A DNA stretch of 35,554 nt, from NCBI GenBank assembly GCA_028716245.1, contig JAQUQW010000001.1, positions 613,925-649,478 of the forward strand, given 5' to 3'. The notes below the pieces were generated by a model that saw only the letters and a program-made list of their open reading frames with translations, was not told the DNA's origin and ran no database searches. Below, piece after piece: positions 31,036 through 35,554 of the stretch. Both the position numbers and the translations under genes were made by a program. Position 1 is the first letter of the stretch, and each line of letters opens with the position of its first letter. The DNA is from Candidatus Omnitrophota bacterium. GTDB taxonomy: Bacteria; Omnitrophota; Gorgyraeia; Gygaellales; Profunditerraquicolaceae.

Positions 31036-32117
31036 CTTTTATAAACCCTCAGCGTTTGATCTACCATTTGCTCTTTAGAGAAATTGTCCGCAATAAATTT
31101 TCGCGCCTTTATGCCTAAATTGCGGCGTAAGTTGTAATCCTCAAGCAATCCTATGATCGCCGCAGATAACCCCTCAACATCAGCCGGGCCGACCAGCAAA
31201 CCATTAACTCTATCCTGAATCAAAGTTTTTATTCCTCCGACGGCCGTTCCCGCTACTGCCAAGCCCTGCGCCATTGCCTCCATCAGCGCCAGGCCTAGCC
31301 CCTCCTGCAAGGAAGGCATAACAAAAACATCCATTGCCGATAGCATATCCCTGGTATTGCCGGCCTCCGGAATAAAGAGCACGTTCTCCTTAATAGCTAA
31401 AGCATCTACTTCCTTGATCAAGACATTCTTCATTTTTCCTTCGCCAATAATCAGCAGCTTGGCAGTTGGAAAAATTTCTACGACTTTGCGCATCGCCCGG
31501 ATAAGATAAATATGCCCTTTAACATCGGAGAGGCGGGCGATAATACCGACCACAGGGGCATCATTTATGCCTAAATCTTTGCGCAGATTATCTCTTGCCG
31601 AAAAATCCCCGAAATTATCAGTGTCTATGCCGTTATTGATTACACTTATATTTTTAGCATCAAGTTTAAGATCGGCAATCAGATGCTCTTTAACCTCTCT
31701 ACTTATGGCGATCACCGCCTGGCCCCAATAAGGAAACAACAGGCGCGAAAGTTTTGGCTTAAAAAAACCGTGGCAGGTAAAAACATGCGGGATATTTAAA
31801 GCCCGGCTTAATAAATTTCCTAAAACCTGCGTAGTCCGGCTGTTAGAATGCACCAGGTTAAGGTTAAGATTAAGTTTTTTAGCTTCTTTTCTCAGCTTTA
31901 AAAAACTAAAAATAATTTTCGGGCTGATTTCATTTTTTGTCATCAAGGAGATCCGTATATGTTTTACCCCCAAGCCAATAAATTTATCCGTCAGCTCTCC
32001 GCCGCTTGAGGCCAAATAAATATTATGGCCTTTCTGTTTTAACCCTGCGGCCAAAGTGTACAGGTAGCTGGTTACTCCCCCGACATTAAGATGATTGGCG
32101 ATAAAAAGTATGTTCAT
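31023..32117 (-). CDS. GT4-family (GT-B) glycosyltransferase
   Basis: A 364-residue retaining glycosyltransferase. It has the N-terminal glycine loop LNVGGVTSYLYTLA, CHGFFKP, VINNGIDTDNFG, VVGIIARLSDVKGHIYLIRAM, LLIIGEGKMKN and the nucleotide-sugar E-x7-E motif within PSLQEGLGLALMEAMAQGLAV, then GTAVGGIKTLI. It would add a sugar to LPS core or another surface glycan. The donor is not predictable. It is embedded among GT9 genes and overlaps both neighbours (4 and 13 bases). Confidence 0.9.
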   Translation of the reverse strand: MNILFIANHLNVGGVTSYLYTLAAGLKQKGHNIYLASSGGELTDKFIGLGVKHIRISLMTKNEISPKIIFSFLKLRKEAKKLNLNLNLVHSNSRTTQVLGNLLSRALNIPHVFTCHGFFKPKLSRLLFPYWGQAVIAISREVKEHLIADLKLDAKNISVINNGIDTDNFGDFSARDNLRKDLGINDAPVVGIIARLSDVKGHIYLIRAMRKVVEIFPTAKLLIIGEGKMKNVLIKEVDALAIKENVLFIPEAGNTRDMLSAMDVFVMPSLQEGLGLALMEAMAQGLAVAGTAVGGIKTLIQDRVNGLLVGPADVEGLSAAIIGLLEDYNLRRNLGIKARKFIADNFSKEQMVDQTLRVYKRCLE

Positions 32118-34207
32118 TTAAGCAGCTTCCCGATTGCCTCAAGCACTTCCGCAGGGTTAATCTCAACCATACAACGCTTAGAGCGGCATTTGGTTTTATA
32201 ACAGGGGCTGCAGTTCAAGTTTTTGTTAATTACAATATAATCCTTACCCGGCGGCAGATGCCGGCGCGGGTTTGTCGGCCCGAATAAGGCAATAAACGGA
32301 GTGCCTACCGCCGAAGCGATATGCAAAGGCGAGGAATCCGCGGAAACAAATACATGGCATCTCTTGATTAAAACCGCCAGTTCATTTATGATCGTCTTGC
32401 CGCAGGCATTGATAATCTTGGTATTCTTTAAAGAATTAATGAGCAGGCTGGCAAAACCCAGGTCATTCTGGGTGCCGGTAATAACCACGCGGATATCTTT
32501 TAATTCCAGCTCCTGGCATAAACAAATCAAATACTCTAGGGGCCAGCGCTTGGTGCTCCATCTTGGCGAGGCGCTGATATTAATCCCGACGATCTTCTGA
32601 GCTTCACTTAACCATTGGGCGTTTAAAAGCTCATCTACCACTTTTGCGTCTTCGCCGGAGGGCCAAAGCTCAAGCCGGTTATCCAAAAGGTCGATTCCCA
32701 GCATCTTCAAAATCCGGAATTGATGCGTTACCGGGTCGATGGGCGGTTTTTCGTCCTTAATAGTATGATTGAGCAAAAAGGAAAACTTTTTATTATCATA
32801 TCCATAACGGTTGATGCAAGCGCTTAAATAAGACAATATATGGCTAGAACGGTTATTCTGCAGATCAATGACTATATCAAAATTCTTATTCCTTAAAGTC
32901 CGCCCGATTCCCCAGAGGCCGCCTAAGCCTTTATCTTTATTTTTCAAATCACAAACCAACAATTCATCGATATAGGGGCTTCTTAAAAGGATATCTTTAA
33001 ATTCTTCCCCGATTAAAAAACTGATCTGGAAATTTTCTTGAGGAAACTTTTCCCGGATCGCCCTTAACGCGGCCGTAGAAAGGATTATATCCCCCAAAGA
33101 GCTGAACTTAATAATCAGGATCTTAAAATTGCTCAAAGCCTGGCGATAAACATCCAAAGTATTCTTAACCATCAATTCAACATTATATTTTTCTTTGACC
33201 TTGACATAGGCATTCTCCGCCAGTTCCCGGGCTAATTGCGGATCCTTAAAAATACGCATTACGGCATCGGCCATACTTTTATGGTCAGCCGGAGGCACTA
33301 AGAGCCCGTTTTTACCATCTTCAATAATATCGACTACTCCGCCGACTTTAGTCGCCACAACCGGAACTCCTGCGGCCTGCGCCTCAACCACTACCCTGCC
33401 GAATGCCTCATGAGTTGTCGTGGCCAAAACCACCAGATCCAAATGCGCCAGTATCCCGGGAATATCCCGCTGCGTGCCCAAAAACTCCGCGCAATGCCAG
33501 AGCCCCAGCCGGCGCACTAAAACCTGCACCTCCTCCTTATATGCTTCCTTAGAAGCAGGAGCATCCCCGACAATCCAGATCTTCAAACGGGGGACTAATC
33601 TTGAAACGCGCGCCATGGCTTTAATAAAATACAGGTGGCCTTTCAAAGGAGTGATCCTGCCGATAATAGCGACATTAAAATCTTCTTTTCTTTTTGCTTG
33701 AGGATCAAGGTATTTAAACCTCTCCAGGTCCACGCTGCGCGGCACAAGCCTGATCCGCTCATGCGGAACAGAAAAATCCTCGATCATGTGCCGGGCAATC
33801 ACATTACTTAAAACAATCACCCTTTTTGCCCAACCCATTACCTGGCTAAAAAGATGTTTTTGGTAATAGCCATGGCAGGTGGTAATAAATACCGCCTTTG
33901 TCCGGCGGCAGGCAAAAAAAGCAATCCAGGCAGGCACTCTTGAACGGGCGTGCACTATATCAATCTCTTCTTTTTTGATTATTTCGGCTAATTGCGGGAT
34001 TAATTTAAATATAGAGATTATTGATTTCTTATTTACAGCCAGCGTATAGTGCTTTGCCCCGCTTGCCTCCAACTCTTTAACCAGGGAACCGCCGGCAGAA
34101 ACAACCACGGATTTATGCTCCAGGCGCACCAGGTATTTAGAAAGATCCAGCGTACCGGTCTCCACCCCGCCCACATTAAGCTCAGGTAGTATCTGCAGTA
34201 TTTTCAT
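32114..34207 (-). CDS. GT4-GT9 fusion glycosyltransferase
   Basis: A 697-residue two-enzyme chain. Residues 1-358 form a GT4 domain: ELNVGGVETGTLDLSKYL (9-26), CHGYYQKHLF, VPRSVDLERF, VAIIGRITPLKGHLYFIKAM and the E-x7-E pair Glu267-Glu275 in HEAFGRVVVEAQAAG. Residues 361-697 form a GT9 domain: FKILIIKFSSLGDIILSTAALRAI, NISASPRWSTKRWPLEYL, VSADSSPLHIASAVGTPFIALFGPT, and the terminal cluster CSPCYKTKC plus C. There is no linker or frameshift at the join. The two activities probably act in succession on the LPS core. It overlaps the ELM1-like gene and the GT4 gene by 4 bases each. Confidence 0.9.
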   Translation of the reverse strand: MKILQILPELNVGGVETGTLDLSKYLVRLEHKSVVVSAGGSLVKELEASGAKHYTLAVNKKSIISIFKLIPQLAEIIKKEEIDIVHARSRVPAWIAFFACRRTKAVFITTCHGYYQKHLFSQVMGWAKRVIVLSNVIARHMIEDFSVPHERIRLVPRSVDLERFKYLDPQAKRKEDFNVAIIGRITPLKGHLYFIKAMARVSRLVPRLKIWIVGDAPASKEAYKEEVQVLVRRLGLWHCAEFLGTQRDIPGILAHLDLVVLATTTHEAFGRVVVEAQAAGVPVVATKVGGVVDIIEDGKNGLLVPPADHKSMADAVMRIFKDPQLARELAENAYVKVKEKYNVELMVKNTLDVYRQALSNFKILIIKFSSLGDIILSTAALRAIREKFPQENFQISFLIGEEFKDILLRSPYIDELLVCDLKNKDKGLGGLWGIGRTLRNKNFDIVIDLQNNRSSHILSYLSACINRYGYDNKKFSFLLNHTIKDEKPPIDPVTHQFRILKMLGIDLLDNRLELWPSGEDAKVVDELLNAQWLSEAQKIVGINISASPRWSTKRWPLEYLICLCQELELKDIRVVITGTQNDLGFASLLINSLKNTKIINACGKTIINELAVLIKRCHVFVSADSSPLHIASAVGTPFIALFGPTNPRRHLPPGKDYIVINKNLNCSPCYKTKCRSKRCMVEINPAEVLEAIGKLLK

Positions 34208-35554
34208 AGTATTTTATTTAACGCCGCGATTACTTTTAAATTATCTTCGGGCGTATTTATTTTGGGTTTATTTACCCGCACTTCTCTGATGGCGCCGGCT
34301 AAATCCTGGATCTCTTTTAAATATATATACCCTTTCTCCTGATAACTTTTTAAAAAATCCCGGTGTTTGCGGCTAAGGCCGCTTGCCTTATATACGATGA
34401 CGTATTTTTCCGCGCTAACCGCTTCAGAGATCATCGAGATACTCTCGGGAGAACAGATAATTATACCGCTTAATCCCAATATCCCTCCGACAACATCGGG
34501 ATTATTATTTTCATTAGCAACAACCAAAAGTTTGCAACGCGGGTAATCGCCAAATTCATTCTTAACTGCCTGCTCTGCCTCAAGAGGGGTGCGCCGCGAA
34601 GTAGAGATCAAGAGATCCATGTTTAATTCTTCGGCTGATTTTTTGATCTGCCCGGACAACCCTATTATATCAGGCGCGTCAATAGAAAACTTCTTACTGT
34701 TGCCTCCGATTAACACTCCGATACATAAGCCGGATACAGGGCCTTTTAAAAGATTGGACTGTTCGATCCTTTTTGATTTAGCGCTTAAATAATCCGCATC
34801 AATTAAATTAAGCGCGCCCTCTGTAACCACCACATTGCCCAAACCACGGCCCTCTGGCCAGTCATGTCTTGGCAAGATTACCAAATTAAATTTCTTTAAA
34901 CTTAAACTGGCCGGCCGCATTAACACAATGGATTTAGCCTGGCTCTCTCTCGCCAAAAGATAATTTACCGCTCCGGTTGAGCCTCCGGCGGAAATAATAA
35001 TATCCGGCCCAAAACGCGTCAACTGCGCCCAGCTTTCTTTGGTTAAAGCCAGGCGCAAACAGTGCAGGCAGCCGGTGGCTCTGGCCAGCGGAAGCCAAAC
35101 CACGGCCTGCTGGCCGAATTTGATCTGTTGAACGGACAAATTAGTTTTTATGCCGCGCCTGGCTAACTGCTGATCAATTAATTTAGCCAACCCCTCAGAC
35201 TGGCGCAAGTGCCCGGCTTTGCCATCGGAAAGAATCAGGACCTCTCTTTCCCGGCCATACTTCCAAATTTTGTAGGTCCAAAGATATTCGTGAGGATATT
35301 GACGGATATATTTTTCATAAATATTAACCAGTCTTTGTAGATTCTCCCTTAAATCATTCTCGGGATCAACAGTCCGGGTTACCGTATAAACCTGATCCAG
35401 GATCACTTTGGTATACGGCCCCTTGAGCCGTGTATAGAAAACAGGGATTATCGAACAATCGTATTTCAACGCCAGTTTCACCGCCCCCACCGACATTGAA
35501 GCCTGCCTGCCGAAAAATTTAACTATCTGGCCGCTTTTACCACCCTGGTCCACG
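34204..35554 (-). CDS. Lipid A acyltransferase (LpxL-like)-ELM1-like fusion, N-terminus beyond the window
   Basis: The frame is open through the right edge; a GTG at 35553 is unlikely to be the start because the domain is cut. The first ~98 visible residues are the C-terminal half of an HtrB/LpxL-type acyltransferase (DQGGKSGQIVKFFGRQASM, SVGAVKLALKYDCSIIPVF, ENLQRLVNIYEKYIRQYPHEYLW). The HxxxxD active site lies outside. From ~104 to the end is an ELM1-like (DUF1022) GT-B-type domain: VLILSDGKAGHLRQSEGLA, DIIISAGGSTGAVNYLLAR, IVLMRPASLSLKKFNLVILP, GVLIGGNSKKFSID, LLISTSRRTPLEAE, CSPESISMISEAV. Acyltransferases for lipid A and ELM1-like proteins both occur among LPS genes. The fusion would link late acylation to a sugar or transport step, which is inferred. 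Confidence 0.8.
   Translation of the reverse strand, partial: VDQGGKSGQIVKFFGRQASMSVGAVKLALKYDCSIIPVFYTRLKGPYTKVILDQVYTVTRTVDPENDLRENLQRLVNIYEKYIRQYPHEYLWTYKIWKYGREREVLILSDGKAGHLRQSEGLAKLIDQQLARRGIKTNLSVQQIKFGQQAVVWLPLARATGCLHCLRLALTKESWAQLTRFGPDIIISAGGSTGAVNYLLARESQAKSIVLMRPASLSLKKFNLVILPRHDWPEGRGLGNVVVTEGALNLIDADYLSAKSKRIEQSNLLKGPVSGLCIGVLIGGNSKKFSIDAPDIIGLSGQIKKSAEELNMDLLISTSRRTPLEAEQAVKNEFGDYPRCKLLVVANENNNPDVVGGILGLSGIIICSPESISMISEAVSAEKYVIVYKASGLSRKHRDFLKSYQEKGYIYLKEIQDLAGAIREVRVNKPKINTPEDNLKVIAALNKIL

Overview
The window reads as a stretch of chromosome from a Gram-negative (diderm) bacterium that makes lipopolysaccharide. Every convincing gene lies on the minus strand. The gene set is an inference towards the candidate phylum Omnitrophota (OP3) or a close PVC-like lineage: a Kdo/heptose/Lpt set, tandem and fused family 9 glycosyltransferases, a GH57 branching enzyme paired with a DUF4912 protein, and a compact uppS-cdsA-dxr-rseP-ispG-proS-rimP-nusA run. 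No rRNA, tRNA, CRISPR array or insertion sequence was seen, and no gap without a gene exceeds 300 bases.

Layout, from the right edge in the direction of transcription. (1) 35554-27974: lipid A/core assembly. It starts with an acyltransferase-ELM1-like fusion cut by the edge, followed by a GT4-GT9 fusion, a GT4, a GT9 and a GT9-GT9 double protein, all joined by 4-14 base overlaps. (2) A 221-base gap, GC-rich in part, with a perfect 8-bp stem-loop and a probable promoter. (3) 27752-21168: an unknown deoxyhypusine-synthase-like protein, heptose-7-phosphate kinase, kdsB, kdsA, kdsD, kdsC, an LptC-LptA fusion and lptB, which together make Kdo and the LPS export bridge. (4) 21155-12496: a trigger factor without its PPIase domain, clpP, a class V aminotransferase, serA, a metallophosphatase-like protein that has lost its metal ligands and is fused to thioredoxin-like domains, a homocitrate/citrate-synthase-like enzyme and purA. 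(5) 12378-11271: a strong sigma70-type promoter, an OmpA-family lipoprotein, a small coiled-coil lipoprotein and an intrinsic terminator. (6) 11159 to the left edge: DUF4912, GH57 branching enzyme, uppS, cdsA, dxr, rseP, ispG, an orphan CpaF-like ATPase, proS without its editing domain, rimP and nusA (cut by the edge).

The least expected signal is a dispersed repeat of about 50 bases with two hairpins, present in five copies (one tandem pair). It sits just upstream of cpaF, the DUF4912 gene, the aminotransferase gene and clpP. Both stems show paired compensatory changes between copies. In the four copies next to a start codon the repeat ends in the Shine-Dalgarno sequence of the following gene. 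One copy also encodes the C-terminal tail of IspG. It may be a mobile palindromic element, a translational control element, or both.

Several proteins have unusual architectures: ProRS without INS, trigger factor without PPIase, LptC-LptA, GT4-GT9, GT9-GT9, LPLAT-ELM1, and a pseudo-phosphatase with thioredoxin folds.
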